From NCBI RefSeq assembly GCF_013409045.1, contig NZ_JACCBT010000001.1:8844669-8908668 (forward strand): a DNA stretch of 64,000 nucleotides. Reading direction: 5' to 3'. The DNA comes from Actinomadura citrea (lineage in GTDB: Bacteria; Actinomycetota; Actinomycetes; Streptosporangiales; Streptosporangiaceae). Positions 8,241 through 17,717 of this stretch are shown piece by piece (the first letter of the stretch is position 1; each line of letters begins with the position of its first letter). The position numbers and the translations under genes were made by a program. Under the pieces are notes generated by a model. That model saw only the letters and a program-made list of their open reading frames with translations. It was not told the DNA's origin and made no database searches.

Positions 8241-11045
8241 GTGCGGGAGTTCACGCCGTACGGACTGTTGACCCGCGGCCGATATCGATGGGCGCTGGCG
8301 GTGGTGGCCGTCAGCGCATTCATGATCACCATGGACAACACGGTGGTCGCGAACGCGCTGCCCACCATCATGAGCGACCTCGACATGTCCAACTCGGCCA
8401 AGGACTGGGTCGCCACCGGCTACATCCTGATGTTCTCGTGCCTGATGGTGGCGGGCGGGCGCCTCACCGACGTCTTCGGCTGCCGCGTCACCTTCGTGTC
8501 CGGGATGGTCGTCTTCACCGCCGCGTCCGCCGTCTGCGGCCTCGCCCCCGACTCGGCGACCCTCATCCTCGCCCGCGTCGCGCAGGGCGCCGGCGCCGCG
8601 CTGGCACTCCCCGCCACGCAGGTCATGGTCACCGTCGGACGCACCGACAAGCAGCGCTCCCTCGGCACGATCGTCTGGGTCGGCGCCGGCTCCAGCGCCA
8701 CCGCCCTCGGCCCCACCATCGGCGGCTTCATCGTCCAGCAGTGGAGCTGGGGCTGGATCTTCCTGATCAACATCGTCCCCGGCATCCTGGTCATCCTGCT
8801 CGGCCTGGTCGTCCTCACCGGCAAGGGCGAGAACCGCGACGCCCGCGTCGACCTGCCCGGCGTGCTCATCTCCGCCACGATGCTGTTCGCCTTCACCTAC
8901 GGGCTGGAGTCCGGGAACAAGCACGGCTGGGCCGACCCGTCCGTCCTCAGCGTGTTCGCGCTCGCGTTCATCGCCCTGGCCTGCTTCGTCCTGGTGGAGA
9001 GCTGGGCTCCCGACCCGATGATCAATCTGCGGTTCTTCCGCAACCGGGTCTTCGCCGGCGGCCTGCTCTCCCAGATGCTCTACGGCATCGGCTTCAACGG
9101 GATGATCTTCTATTCGGCGACGTTCCTGCAGCGCTTCCTCGGCTTCTCCCCGCCCCAGGCGGGCCTGGTGATGCTGCCGCCGTCCATCGCCATCATGGTC
9201 ATGACGCCCGTCGCGTTCTGGCTGGCCGCCAAGCTCGGCCCCCGCCCCGCCATCGGCGGCGGCCTCGCCCTCATGGCCTTCGGCATGTTCCTGTTCTCCA
9301 CCATCCAGCAGGGCGACGGCTACGCCGACCTCATGCCCGGCGTCATGATCGTCGGCGTCGGCGCCGCGATGGGCATGCCGCTCGTCATGTACGTCCTGAA
9401 GGCCGTCCCGGAGCAGCAGGCGGGCGTCGCGAGCGGCATCATCAACGTCATCCGCGAGGCCTCGGGCGCCTTCGGCATCGCCATCGTCGGCCTGCTCATC
9501 CACCACGTCCCGGAGGAGGGCGCGAGCGCCGCCGAGCTGGAGACGTTCCGCAGCGGCACCGCCTCCGGCCTCATCCTCGGCGCCGCTCTCGTCCTCATCG
9601 GCGGCCTGATCAGCGGCCTCACCCTCCCCAGCCGCCGCGGCTGGCTGGGCCCCAAGCACGGCAAGTCCTCCCCCCTCGTCGAACCCGCACCCCGCCGCCC
9701 CGCCTCGCCACCCCGCGACCCCGTCCCCGCCCTGACCGCCCCGATCGCCGTCGCCACCCCGCCGGGCGAGCCCCTCCCACTCCCCCTCACCTGGGAGGAA
9801 GACCCCATGCCCGACCCCACTCCGGGCCCCCACTGGTGGACCGACTCCGACCCGAAGCCCCAAGACGACACCCACGCCTGGACCACCGAAACCCCCTGGC
9901 CCCCGCCTCCGCCCACCCCCAACCCTTGGAAAGACTGGCCCACCCCCGAGCCGCCCCCCGGCGCCCCCGGCCCCTCCGGCCCCTCACCGACCGGACCATT
10001 GCCCGAGCCCCCCGCAACGCTCCCTCACTCCGCCACCCCGGGGAGCCCCCCGCGCCGGGACACGGCACCGTCCCAAGACGCGAAAGCCCTGCGGAGCCCA
10101 AGCTCACAGGACGAACGCGATATCGCCGGAGCGCCCGACTCCCAGTGGGACGAGGCGGGCCTGCGTGCTGCCTCGGAGGAGGCGCCCGCCCTCGTGGAGG
10201 TCGACCACGGGGAGACCGTCGAGGGCGAAGAGGCCCCACCCGGCGGCGGCCTGGAGCCCGCCGGGACGCCCGAGGCCATGAGCGAGCCACCGCGCGGACC
10301 TGCGGCAGACTCCCGAGAGCGTCCTGAACTGGGGGCCGAGCTCCCATGGGAGAACCGCTCGGGATCCGACGCCGAGGTCGCCGATGACCCGCCGGCGATG
10401 GACGCGCCACCGCACGAAAGTCCGATGCCCTTCGCAGAACACGCCGACCCCGAAGAGCCAGTCGGGATTCCGCCCGGATCGGGAGTCGGCCCCAGGGAGA
10501 CCGAAGAGGCAAAGAACACGAGCGCGTACGAAAGTCCAACAAGCCTTCGGGAGCATGTCGAGCTTGGCGAAGGTGCTGAGGGCCGCTGGGGAGACGACCT
10601 GGGAGCCGCCGAGGGCCCTGGGGAGCTCCCGGGCGAGAGCGCGACCACTCTGCCGTACGAACACCCGATGAAACCCGATGCGCACACCGGCCTCGGCGAG
10701 AGTGGCGGGGGACGGTTCCACGGGCCGGAGGCCATCGTCCGCGAGGCCGGGACGCCGTCGTCCGAGGGCGCAGCGGCGCCGCCGCACGGGCGTCCGGTGG
10801 ACGCCGGGGAGCCTGCGAAGAGTGGCGAGGGGCTTGCGGACGGCTCGGAGGGCGGCGCCGGGGGCGGCGCCGCTTCGGTGGTGGAGGGGGCGGGTGCCGG
10901 TCCGGCGGACGGGAGTTCGGTGGGGTGCGACGAACTCGAGGACGGGGGGCGGCCGGCGCCGCCGGAGGGGTGGTACGAGCCTTACGTGCCCGAGGAGGAG
11001 CCGGCGGAGGGCCCTCACATCGTCCCGCGCAGTGATGCCTGGTAG
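8241..11045 (+). CDS. MFS exporter, DHA2 (EmrB/QacA) family, with long disordered tail
   Basis: 934 residues. Residues 1-470 form a typical 14-helix DHA2 drug/metabolite exporter, with DNTVVANALP in helix 1, GGRLTDVFG in the 2-3 loop and ARVAQGAGAALALPA for motif C. Residues from about 475 to 934 are low complexity: first rich in Pro, Trp and Thr, then acidic with Glu, Gly and Ala, with no recognisable domain. Family members usually stop near 480-550. The start is GTG, the only in-frame start after the upstream stop; the nearest purine run (AGGGGGAA) is about 20 bases away, so initiation is not obvious. It is divergent from the PKS and eight bases before the glycosyltransferase. It may export the product of the locus or a precursor. 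Confidence 0.9.
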   Translation: MREFTPYGLLTRGRYRWALAVVAVSAFMITMDNTVVANALPTIMSDLDMSNSAKDWVATGYILMFSCLMVAGGRLTDVFGCRVTFVSGMVVFTAASAVCGLAPDSATLILARVAQGAGAALALPATQVMVTVGRTDKQRSLGTIVWVGAGSSATALGPTIGGFIVQQWSWGWIFLINIVPGILVILLGLVVLTGKGENRDARVDLPGVLISATMLFAFTYGLESGNKHGWADPSVLSVFALAFIALACFVLVESWAPDPMINLRFFRNRVFAGGLLSQMLYGIGFNGMIFYSATFLQRFLGFSPPQAGLVMLPPSIAIMVMTPVAFWLAAKLGPRPAIGGGLALMAFGMFLFSTIQQGDGYADLMPGVMIVGVGAAMGMPLVMYVLKAVPEQQAGVASGIINVIREASGAFGIAIVGLLIHHVPEEGASAAELETFRSGTASGLILGAALVLIGGLISGLTLPSRRGWLGPKHGKSSPLVEPAPRRPASPPRDPVPALTAPIAVATPPGEPLPLPLTWEEDPMPDPTPGPHWWTDSDPKPQDDTHAWTTETPWPPPPPTPNPWKDWPTPEPPPGAPGPSGPSPTGPLPEPPATLPHSATPGSPPRRDTAPSQDAKALRSPSSQDERDIAGAPDSQWDEAGLRAASEEAPALVEVDHGETVEGEEAPPGGGLEPAGTPEAMSEPPRGPAADSRERPELGAELPWENRSGSDAEVADDPPAMDAPPHESPMPFAEHADPEEPVGIPPGSGVGPRETEEAKNTSAYESPTSLREHVELGEGAEGRWGDDLGAAEGPGELPGESATTLPYEHPMKPDAHTGLGESGGGRFHGPEAIVREAGTPSSEGAAAPPHGRPVDAGEPAKSGEGLADGSEGGAGGGAASVVEGAGAGPADGSSVGCDELEDGGRPAPPEGWYEPYVPEEEPAEGPHIVPRSDAW

Positions 11046-11053
11046 GAGGTAGC

Positions 11054-12283
11054 GTGAGCCGGATCGTGATCTTCGCGGCGGGGTCGCGGGGGGACATCCA
11101 GCCCTGCGTGGCGCTGGGGCGGGCGCTGCGGGCGCGGGGAGACGACGTGCGGCTGGTGGCGAGTGCGCGGTACTCGCCCATGGTCGTCGCGGCGGGGCTG
11201 GAGCTCGCGCCGCTGACGGCGGATCCGACGGAGATCCTCGAATCGGACGCCGGGCAGGAGTTGCTGGCCGGGGGGCGGAATCCGGTGAAGTTCCTCGGCG
11301 GCTTCCGGCGGATCCTCGGGCCGATGGCCGAGCGGCTGCTGGCGGAGTGTTCGGACGCCTGTAAGGGCGCGGATCTGATCTTGGGCCCCACACTGGGATT
11401 CCTTCCTCGGCATCTGGGCGAACATCTCGGTGTTCCGTGGGCGTTGATTCATTTCCAGCCGAGCGAGCCGACCGGGGCGTTCCCGCACCCGTTCGTCCCG
11501 CAGGCGCGCGTGCTCGGGCCTTGGGCGAATCGGGCGAGCTTCCTCGCGGTCGACCAGATCGCGTGGCAGCTCTCGCGCCCGTTCATCAACCCGTGGCGGG
11601 ACAGGTCGCTCGGATTGCCGCGGCTGCCGTTGCGGGGCCGGCGGACCGACGGTGCCCCGGTGCTGGCGTGCTTCAGTCCGGTTGTGGTTCCGCGCCCCGG
11701 GGACTGGGCCTCCAACGTGAACCTGACGGGCTACTGGTTCCTCGACGAGCCGGAGTGGGAGCCTCCCGGGGAACTCGCAGAGTTCCTGGCGGCGGGGCCC
11801 GCGCCGGTGTACGTCGGGTTCGGGAGCATGGTGCCGAAGGACGCCGAGATGACCGGCATGGCCGTGCGGGCGGCGCTGAAGCTCGCCGGAGTCCGGGGCA
11901 TCGTGCAGGGCGACCCGGCGAGGTCGGACGAGGACGTGTTCGCCGTCCGGGACGTGCCGCACTCGTGGCTGTTCCCGCGCATGGCGGCGGTCGTGCACCA
12001 CGGGGGCGCCGGCACGACGGCGGCGGGGCTGCGGGCGGGTGTGCCCACCGTGGTGTGCCCGTTCTTCGGCGACCAGCCGTACTGGGGCGAACGCGTCGCG
12101 GCGCTGGGGGCGGGGCCCGCCCCGCTGCCGTTCCGCGCGATGACCGTGCCGCGGCTCGCCTCGAAGATCCGGCGCGCGGTCCGGGATCAGGGGATGGCCG
12201 ACCGGGCGAGTGAGCTGGGCCGCCGCATCCGGGACGAGGACGGCATCGGACGGGCACAGGAGATCATCGACTCGCTCCTTTGA
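11054..12283 (+). CDS. GT1-family glycosyltransferase (UGT-like)
   Basis: 409 residues. The N-terminal AAGSRGDIQP motif and the C-terminal HHGGAGTTAAGLRAGVP motif (near residue 315) define the GT1 family that includes sterol glucosyltransferases and the mycobacterial glycopeptidolipid glycosyltransferases. It transfers a sugar from a nucleotide donor to a lipid or polyketide hydroxyl. The start is GTG with AGGAGG six bases upstream, and it follows the MFS gene after eight bases, so the two are co-transcribed. In this locus the acceptor is probably the beta-hydroxy or other hydroxyl of the PKS-made lipid; the sugar and acceptor cannot be read from the sequence. Confidence 0.9.
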   Translation: MSRIVIFAAGSRGDIQPCVALGRALRARGDDVRLVASARYSPMVVAAGLELAPLTADPTEILESDAGQELLAGGRNPVKFLGGFRRILGPMAERLLAECSDACKGADLILGPTLGFLPRHLGEHLGVPWALIHFQPSEPTGAFPHPFVPQARVLGPWANRASFLAVDQIAWQLSRPFINPWRDRSLGLPRLPLRGRRTDGAPVLACFSPVVVPRPGDWASNVNLTGYWFLDEPEWEPPGELAEFLAAGPAPVYVGFGSMVPKDAEMTGMAVRAALKLAGVRGIVQGDPARSDEDVFAVRDVPHSWLFPRMAAVVHHGGAGTTAAGLRAGVPTVVCPFFGDQPYWGERVAALGAGPAPLPFRAMTVPRLASKIRRAVRDQGMADRASELGRRIRDEDGIGRAQEIIDSLL

Positions 12284-12527
12284 TGGACGTCATCGTCACA
12301 TCGCGCGAGCGGCCCCTCCTCCGACGGGGCGACGGGGTGCGGCATGCCTTACGGCCAGGCAAGGCGTGTCTTGCGGAGCGGTCGGCGGTCAAGTCGTCTG
12401 GTCAGGACTCGACCGCTTCATCAGGTTCGTCCTGCCACCTGCATCCAGTCCATGCATGCCCAGGTCGTCACACCTCGTCCCCCGGTCGGTGCACGGACTG
12501 AGCCGCATCAAATGCGTCCCTGCCTTT

Positions 12528-15338
12528 TCAGGGGTTTGGGGCGTCCTGTTCTTCGCCCCAGTGCCAGCCTGAGCCGTCCGGGTTGGGGACGATCACGCGT
12601 CTGCTGCGGGGGGCGGTGCGCGGCGCCGGTTGCGGCGGGCCGTTCGCCCACGGCGCCCAGGGCGCTCCATCGGGCTGCGGCGGCCGGCCGGACTCCGCGT
12701 CAGCCGGAGCCGTCCGGAAGACCATTTTCGGCGACTCGCCTGCGCCCGGCTGCGGGGCGGGCTGGAACGCGGCGTTCGTGTCCGGTCGCCGACGGGCGCG
12801 CGGCACGTCCACGGGGGCCTTGGCCGAAGGAGCATTCGGGCCGGGCGGTTCGGGGTCCTGGCGGGCGAGAGGTGGCTCCGGCATGGCGGGCCGCATCCCG
12901 GTCGGGTCGGCGATGTCCGGGCGGGCGTGCCCGTTCGGCGGCGCGGCGCCCGTGGGAGGCGGGGTCGCGTCCGCCCAGTTGATGGCGTAGGGGAAGGGCT
13001 GCTCTTCCGGGAGTCGGGGCGGGGTCACGGTGGCGCCGGCCGGGACGAGGGCGTTGCGCTCGCGCAGGTCCATGCGGGCGTGCAGGCCGGCGAGGAAGCC
13101 CGGCAACCACCAGTTGGCCGCGCCCATGAAGCGCATCGTGGCGGGGACGAGGAGGGAGCGGACGAGAGCGGCGTCCACGACGACGGCCACGAACATGCCG
13201 ACGCCGATCAGCTTCACGACGGTGATCCCGGCCATGCTGAACGCGGCGATGACGAGGAGGAAGAGCAGCGCGGCGCTGGTGATGATGCCGCCCGTGTGCT
13301 GCATCCCGGACGCGACGGCGACGCGGTTGTCGTGCGTGAGGTCCCATTCCTCGCGGATGCGGCTCAGCAGGAAGACCTCGTAGTCCATGGACAGGCCGAA
13401 CACGACCGCGAGGATGAGGATCATGCTGGTGGCCTCGACGCCGCCGGTGGGGGTGAAGTCCAGCAGCCCGGCGAGGTGCCCGTACTGGAAGCCCCAGACG
13501 ATCGCGCCGAACGAGGCGCCGATCGACAGGACGTTCATGACGATGGCCTTCAGCGGCAGGACGATCGAGCCGAAGAACATGAAGAGCAGGACGAACGTGG
13601 CGATCCCGACGACGAGCGCCATCTTCGGCAGAGATCTCATCAGGCTCGACATCAGGTCCATCTGGGCGGCGGTGCTGCCGCCGACGTCGATGTGCATCGG
13701 GTAGCCGTCCTTGGACAGGCTCAACCCGCGGATCTTGGTGACGAGATCCTGGGCGTGCTGGTCCATCGGCTCGTACTTGTGCGTGACGGAGATGCGCACG
13801 CCCCCGTACGAGCCGGAGTAGCCGGTGAACTGGGCCTCGGTGACACCGGGGAGGGACGCGAGCTGCTTCCTGAACTGCTCCAGGTAGGGCGGGATGGGGT
13901 CGCCCTTGCCGGACGGCGTCCAGTCGCGCGGGATGAGGTCTCCGGACACCACCACGTCGATCGGCTCGACGGATCCGTTGGGGAAGTCCTTCTTGATGGT
14001 CTCGACCACGGCGCGGGTGGGGCTGCCCTTGGGCAGGACGCGGGCGTCCACGCTGCCGAACTGGACGTTCAGGAACGGCACGAACATCACGCCCAGGATG
14101 ACGAGCACGACCGCGAAGTACGGGAGCGGGTGCTTCATCACGCTGTGACCGAGCCGGTACCAGAAGCCGCTCTCGGGGTCTCGCCGCGCGCGCTTGGCCG
14201 TGGGGCGCCGCCACCACATCTGCCCGCCTTCGACACGCGGCCCTAGGAGGGCCAAGAGCGTCGGCAGCAGGACGGTGGCTCCGAACACCGCGACCATGAC
14301 GGTGGCTATGCCGGCGAGCCCGATCGTCCGGAGGAACATCTGCGGGAAGAGCAGGAGGCCCGCGAGAGCCGCCGAGACGGTGATGCCGCTGACCATGATG
14401 GTGCGGCCGGCGGTCGCCATGGTGGCGGCCAGGGCGGCCTCGCGTATGGGTTTGAGCGCCGTCCTGTACGCCTTCTTCGCGGCCTTGCGCGCTGCCTTGT
14501 CGCGTTCCCGCTTCCAGGGTTTTCCGGGTGGCAGACCTTGCGCGGCCATGCCGCGCTGAAGTTCCTCACGGAAACGGCTGATGATGAACAGCGAGTAGTC
14601 GATCGCCAGGCCGACGCCCATCATCGTGACGACTTCCAGAGCGAAGGACGTCACGTCCGCCGTGTACGTCACCACGTGCAGGACGGCCAGTCCGCCGACC
14701 GTCGAGAAGACGGCCACGACGATGGGCAGGACCGAGGCCATCACGGCGCCGAACAGGATGACGAGCAGGATGAGCAGGGGCAGTGCGGTGATGGTCTCCG
14801 CGCGGACGATGTCGGCCACGACCTGCTTGCCGAACTCCTCGCCCAGCGGGACGCTGCCGCCGTACCGGACGTCGAGCCCTGGCGCGGCCATGCGGTCCTT
14901 GACGGCGTGGTAGTTCTCCGTCTTGTCCGCGCCCTCCTTGCCCTTCAGCTTCACCGCGACGAAGGTCGAGTGCCGGTCGTGGGAGGCGAACGTGCGCGCG
15001 GCCTCGCCGTTGAACGACCAGTAGGAGATGATCTCGTCGACCTGGGCCTTGGGCAGCCGCGCGATGGTGGTGACGACGCTCGCCTCGAAGCGCGGGTCGT
15101 CCACCGTCATCGTGTCGCTCGAATACAGGACGAGGACGTCGGGGTTGGTGCTGCCGAAGTAGGTCGCGCCCAGCTTGGCGACGAGCGTCGAGGACGCGTC
15201 GGGGTCCTCGAAGCCGCCCTCCTTGAACTTGGCGAACACGCCGAGTCCCCAGGCGCCCGCCACCCCGGTCATGATCAGGATCAGGACGAGGCTGGTCCAG
15301 CGTCGCCGGTGGATGAGACGCCCCAGCCCCGAAAGCAT
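12528..15338 (-). CDS. MMPL-family RND lipid transporter (MmpL3-like)
   Basis: 935 residues. The start ATG has AGGAGG seven bases upstream; upstream in-frame sequence to 15512 is unlikely to be translated. There are two 6-helix halves with large extracytoplasmic loops after helices 1 and 7. The Asp-Tyr pairs that relay protons in MmpL3 are present in both halves: Asp247-Tyr248 in GLAIDYSLF and Asp652-Tyr653 in GLSMDYEVF. A Pro-rich tail follows from about residue 760. This family moves lipids or glycolipids across the cytoplasmic membrane. It is 64 bases downstream of the acyl-AMP ligase in one operon and convergent with the glycosyltransferase, so it is the best candidate exporter for the lipid made here. 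Confidence 0.93.
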   Translation of the reverse strand: MLSGLGRLIHRRRWTSLVLILIMTGVAGAWGLGVFAKFKEGGFEDPDASSTLVAKLGATYFGSTNPDVLVLYSSDTMTVDDPRFEASVVTTIARLPKAQVDEIISYWSFNGEAARTFASHDRHSTFVAVKLKGKEGADKTENYHAVKDRMAAPGLDVRYGGSVPLGEEFGKQVVADIVRAETITALPLLILLVILFGAVMASVLPIVVAVFSTVGGLAVLHVVTYTADVTSFALEVVTMMGVGLAIDYSLFIISRFREELQRGMAAQGLPPGKPWKRERDKAARKAAKKAYRTALKPIREAALAATMATAGRTIMVSGITVSAALAGLLLFPQMFLRTIGLAGIATVMVAVFGATVLLPTLLALLGPRVEGGQMWWRRPTAKRARRDPESGFWYRLGHSVMKHPLPYFAVVLVILGVMFVPFLNVQFGSVDARVLPKGSPTRAVVETIKKDFPNGSVEPIDVVVSGDLIPRDWTPSGKGDPIPPYLEQFRKQLASLPGVTEAQFTGYSGSYGGVRISVTHKYEPMDQHAQDLVTKIRGLSLSKDGYPMHIDVGGSTAAQMDLMSSLMRSLPKMALVVGIATFVLLFMFFGSIVLPLKAIVMNVLSIGASFGAIVWGFQYGHLAGLLDFTPTGGVEATSMILILAVVFGLSMDYEVFLLSRIREEWDLTHDNRVAVASGMQHTGGIITSAALLFLLVIAAFSMAGITVVKLIGVGMFVAVVVDAALVRSLLVPATMRFMGAANWWLPGFLAGLHARMDLRERNALVPAGATVTPPRLPEEQPFPYAINWADATPPPTGAAPPNGHARPDIADPTGMRPAMPEPPLARQDPEPPGPNAPSAKAPVDVPRARRRPDTNAAFQPAPQPGAGESPKMVFRTAPADAESGRPPQPDGAPWAPWANGPPQPAPRTAPRSRRVIVPNPDGSGWHWGEEQDAPNP

Positions 15339-15402
15339 GATCCTCCTGTTTCGCCACGGCCGCCCGGAGGCTCCCTTGCCTCCGCGCGGCCGGTTTCCGT
15401 CG

Positions 15403-17199
15403 TTACCTGCGAGACGCCAGGCGGTCCGCAGTCGTCGCGAGGTCGCCGTCGAGGAAGCGCTGCCGTGTCGCGGCCCGTGCGATCTTCCCGCTGGAGGTGC
15501 GCGACACGCCACCCGGTTCTATCAACACGAACGCGTGGACGCTCATCTCGTGCTCGACGTTGACGGCCGCGCGGACCGCGGACTCCACCTCGTCCACGTC
15601 GAGCCGCCCGAGGGGGACCCGGCGGTTGCGCTCGGCGACGACCACCAGCCGCTCGGTCTCCTCCCCGGTGAGCGCGAACGCGGCCACGTGGTCGGGGCGG
15701 ACCGCCGGGTGCGCCTCCTGCGCCGTGACCTCGATGTCCTGCGGGTAGTGGTTGCGGCCGTCCACGATGATGAGGTCCTTGATACGTCCGGTCACATAAA
15801 GCTCACCCTCGTGGACGACTCCGTAGTCACCGGTCTTCATCCACGGACCGGACGGCAGGTCCCCGGGTTCGGACAGCTCGCCGCCGAACGTCTCCTGGCT
15901 CCGCTCGGAGTTGCGCCAGTAGCCGGGTGCCGTGTTGGGGCCGTGCACCCAGATCTCGCCGACCCGCCCGTCCGGCTGCTCGACGCGGGCCTCGGGGTCG
16001 ACGATCGCGACGATCTGCCCGCACGGGCGCCCGCACGACACGAGCGCGCTCGTCCCGTCCGCGTCGTCCTCGCGGAGCCGCAGGTCGCCCTGGGTGAGCG
16101 CCTCCCGGTCCACGGAGATGATCTTCGGCGGGACGTCCTCGGCGGCGGCCGTGACGAACACGGTGGCCTCGGCCAGCCCGTACCCCGGCGCCTGCGCGCC
16201 CGGACGCAGCCCGGCCGGCGCCAGCGCGTCGGCGAACGTCGACAGCGTCGAGGTGCGGATCGGCTCCGCGCCGTTCAGGCAGGTCGTCAGCCCGGACAGG
16301 TCCAGGTGGGCGATCTTCTCCGGCGCGGCCATGGACGCGACGTACTCGTAGGCGAAGTTCGGCCCGGCGGTGTAGACGTTCTTGCCGGGCCGCTCCGCGA
16401 TGAGCTGCAGCCACCGCATCGGGTTCATGATGAACGAGACGGGGTCGGTGTAGATGGCGTGGTCGCCGCGCACCAGCGGCAGTGCCATCGTCGCGATCAA
16501 CCCCATGTCGTGGAACAGCGGCAGCCAGCTCACCAGCTCGGGGTCCGGCTTCTCGGGCGCCCACCCCGCCCACAGCTGCGCGGCGTTCGCCGTCACGTTC
16601 CCGTGGGTGATCTCCACTCCGGCCGGACGGCGCGTCGATCCCGACGTGTACTGCAGGTAGGCGACGTCGTCGAACGCGATCGTCTCGTCCCGCCAGCGGT
16701 CCGCCAGGGCCAGGTCGACCTCCTCGGCGAACACGATCTCCTTCGGCTGCGGGACGTCGTGGTCGGCGAGGAACTTCTCCACGTGCGGCAGCGCGTTCCG
16801 CGTCGTGACGATCACCGCGGGCTCGGCGTCGGCGTAGGCGCCGATCAGCCGGTCGGCGTGCCCCGGCAGGTCGGGCGAGAACAGCGGGACCGCGATGACG
16901 TGCGAGTACAGGGCGCCGAGCATGGTCATCATGTATTCGAGCGTCTGCGGCAGCAGCAGCGCGGCGCGCTCCCCGGGCCCGGTGACCTGCCGGAGCGTCA
17001 CCGCCATGGCGCGCGCCCGCCGGTCGGTCTCGGCCCAGCTCAGCGTGAGGTGCGCGCCGGACGGGTCGGCCGAGTAGTCGACGAAGGTGTAGGCCGGGGC
17101 GTCCGGCTTCTCCCTCGCCCACCGCGCGACCCGCTCGATCAGCGGGGTGCGGCCGGAGCCGCCGGGCAGGAGTTCGGGAAGCAACGAGCCCAATGCCAT
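15403..17199 (-). CDS. Fatty acyl-AMP ligase (FadD32/FAAL type)
   Basis: 598 residues, close to the FAAL average. The adenylate-forming signature is YLQYTSGSTRRPAGVE near residue 185, followed by FHDMGL and, near the C-terminus, TGDYG and TGRIKDLIIVDGRNHYP. The wording of these motifs is that of FAALs, which activate fatty acids as acyl-adenylates and pass them to a PKS carrier domain instead of CoA. The ATG start has GGGAG upstream. The ligase and the MMPL gene form one operon. The obvious partner is the N-terminal ACP of the PKS at 1457-7972, as for FadD32 and Pks13 in mycobacteria. Confidence 0.93.
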   Translation of the reverse strand: MALGSLLPELLPGGSGRTPLIERVARWAREKPDAPAYTFVDYSADPSGAHLTLSWAETDRRARAMAVTLRQVTGPGERAALLLPQTLEYMMTMLGALYSHVIAVPLFSPDLPGHADRLIGAYADAEPAVIVTTRNALPHVEKFLADHDVPQPKEIVFAEEVDLALADRWRDETIAFDDVAYLQYTSGSTRRPAGVEITHGNVTANAAQLWAGWAPEKPDPELVSWLPLFHDMGLIATMALPLVRGDHAIYTDPVSFIMNPMRWLQLIAERPGKNVYTAGPNFAYEYVASMAAPEKIAHLDLSGLTTCLNGAEPIRTSTLSTFADALAPAGLRPGAQAPGYGLAEATVFVTAAAEDVPPKIISVDREALTQGDLRLREDDADGTSALVSCGRPCGQIVAIVDPEARVEQPDGRVGEIWVHGPNTAPGYWRNSERSQETFGGELSEPGDLPSGPWMKTGDYGVVHEGELYVTGRIKDLIIVDGRNHYPQDIEVTAQEAHPAVRPDHVAAFALTGEETERLVVVAERNRRVPLGRLDVDEVESAVRAAVNVEHEMSVHAFVLIEPGGVSRTSSGKIARAATRQRFLDGDLATTADRLASRR

Positions 17200-17395
17200 T
17201 GATCATCTCCCGAGGGGGACGGGCCGGACGGGGCCGTGGACGGTGCCGTGAGGGGGTTGCACTCCGCCGGCCAAGGTGCGCCGCGCCCGCCGGACGACTC
17301 TGTCTGGACGCCCCGGTGACCGGCGATGATCACAAGCTACCGGATGGTAGTCAGCGGGCGATATTAGCTCCCGGTCACATTCGCCGAAGCACGGT

Positions 17396-17413
17396 TTGTC
17401 ATCCCCGTGACAA
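17396..17413. promoter_or_regulatory. Inverted repeat, putative operator (acyl-AMP ligase promoter)
   Basis: TTGTCA-N6-TGACAA, about 200 bases before the acyl-AMP ligase start. Half-sites and spacing match the repeat at 8082-8103 exactly. It sits in a 269-bp gap between the ligase and the downstream-oriented zinc-ribbon gene, both on the minus strand. Confidence 0.6.
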
Positions 17414-17468
17414 GAGGAAATCCCCTTTCACACCAGGGCTTCCGACCGGTCACCGACCGTGCCCGGGG

Positions 17469-17717
17469 CTACTGTTCAGCGGAGAAGATCTGCTCCATGA
17501 TGCCCCGGCGGTGCCGCCCCTGGTACGTCGTCGCCGGGTTCACCTCGTCCGGGAGCTCGGCGAGGTAGCGGCTCTCCGCGTCGATGAGCTGCTCCAGCTC
17601 ACCGCGGTCGAGAAAGACGCCCTTGCATCCCGGGCATTCCTCGATCACGACCCCGTGGCGTTCGTGAGTGTCGAGCTGGGAGTCGCACTTCGGGCACTGC
17701 AGCGTCGCGTCTGACAT
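17469..17717 (-). CDS. TFIIB-type zinc-ribbon protein
   Basis: 82 residues from the ATG at 17717, with GGGGA upstream (an in-frame start at 17738 would add seven residues). Two cysteine pairs, CPKC and CPGC, about 21 residues apart, form a zf-TFIIB zinc ribbon, followed by the family's FLDRGELEQLID helix. These small cytoplasmic proteins are widespread but their function is unknown. It precedes the ligase operon on the same strand, yet the 269-bp gap with its own operator suggests separate transcription. Confidence 0.85.
   Translation of the reverse strand: MSDATLQCPKCDSQLDTHERHGVVIEECPGCKGVFLDRGELEQLIDAESRYLAELPDEVNPATTYQGRHRRGIMEQIFSAEQ

Noticed and set aside
8211-9875. A 554-codon open frame on the minus strand
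   Set aside because: Antisense to the MFS gene; Asp/Glu/Gly-rich composition typical of antisense frames.
12284-12527. A gene between the glycosyltransferase and the MMPL gene
   Set aside because: The 244-base gap of two convergent genes has only short frames; an imperfect hairpin near 12343-12368 may be their terminator.
83-17199. A true mycolic acid locus
   Set aside because: No accD4, antigen 85, FAS-II or arabinogalactan gene is in the window, and the PKS has KR and DH regions that Pks13 lacks. Resemblance is in logic, not identity.
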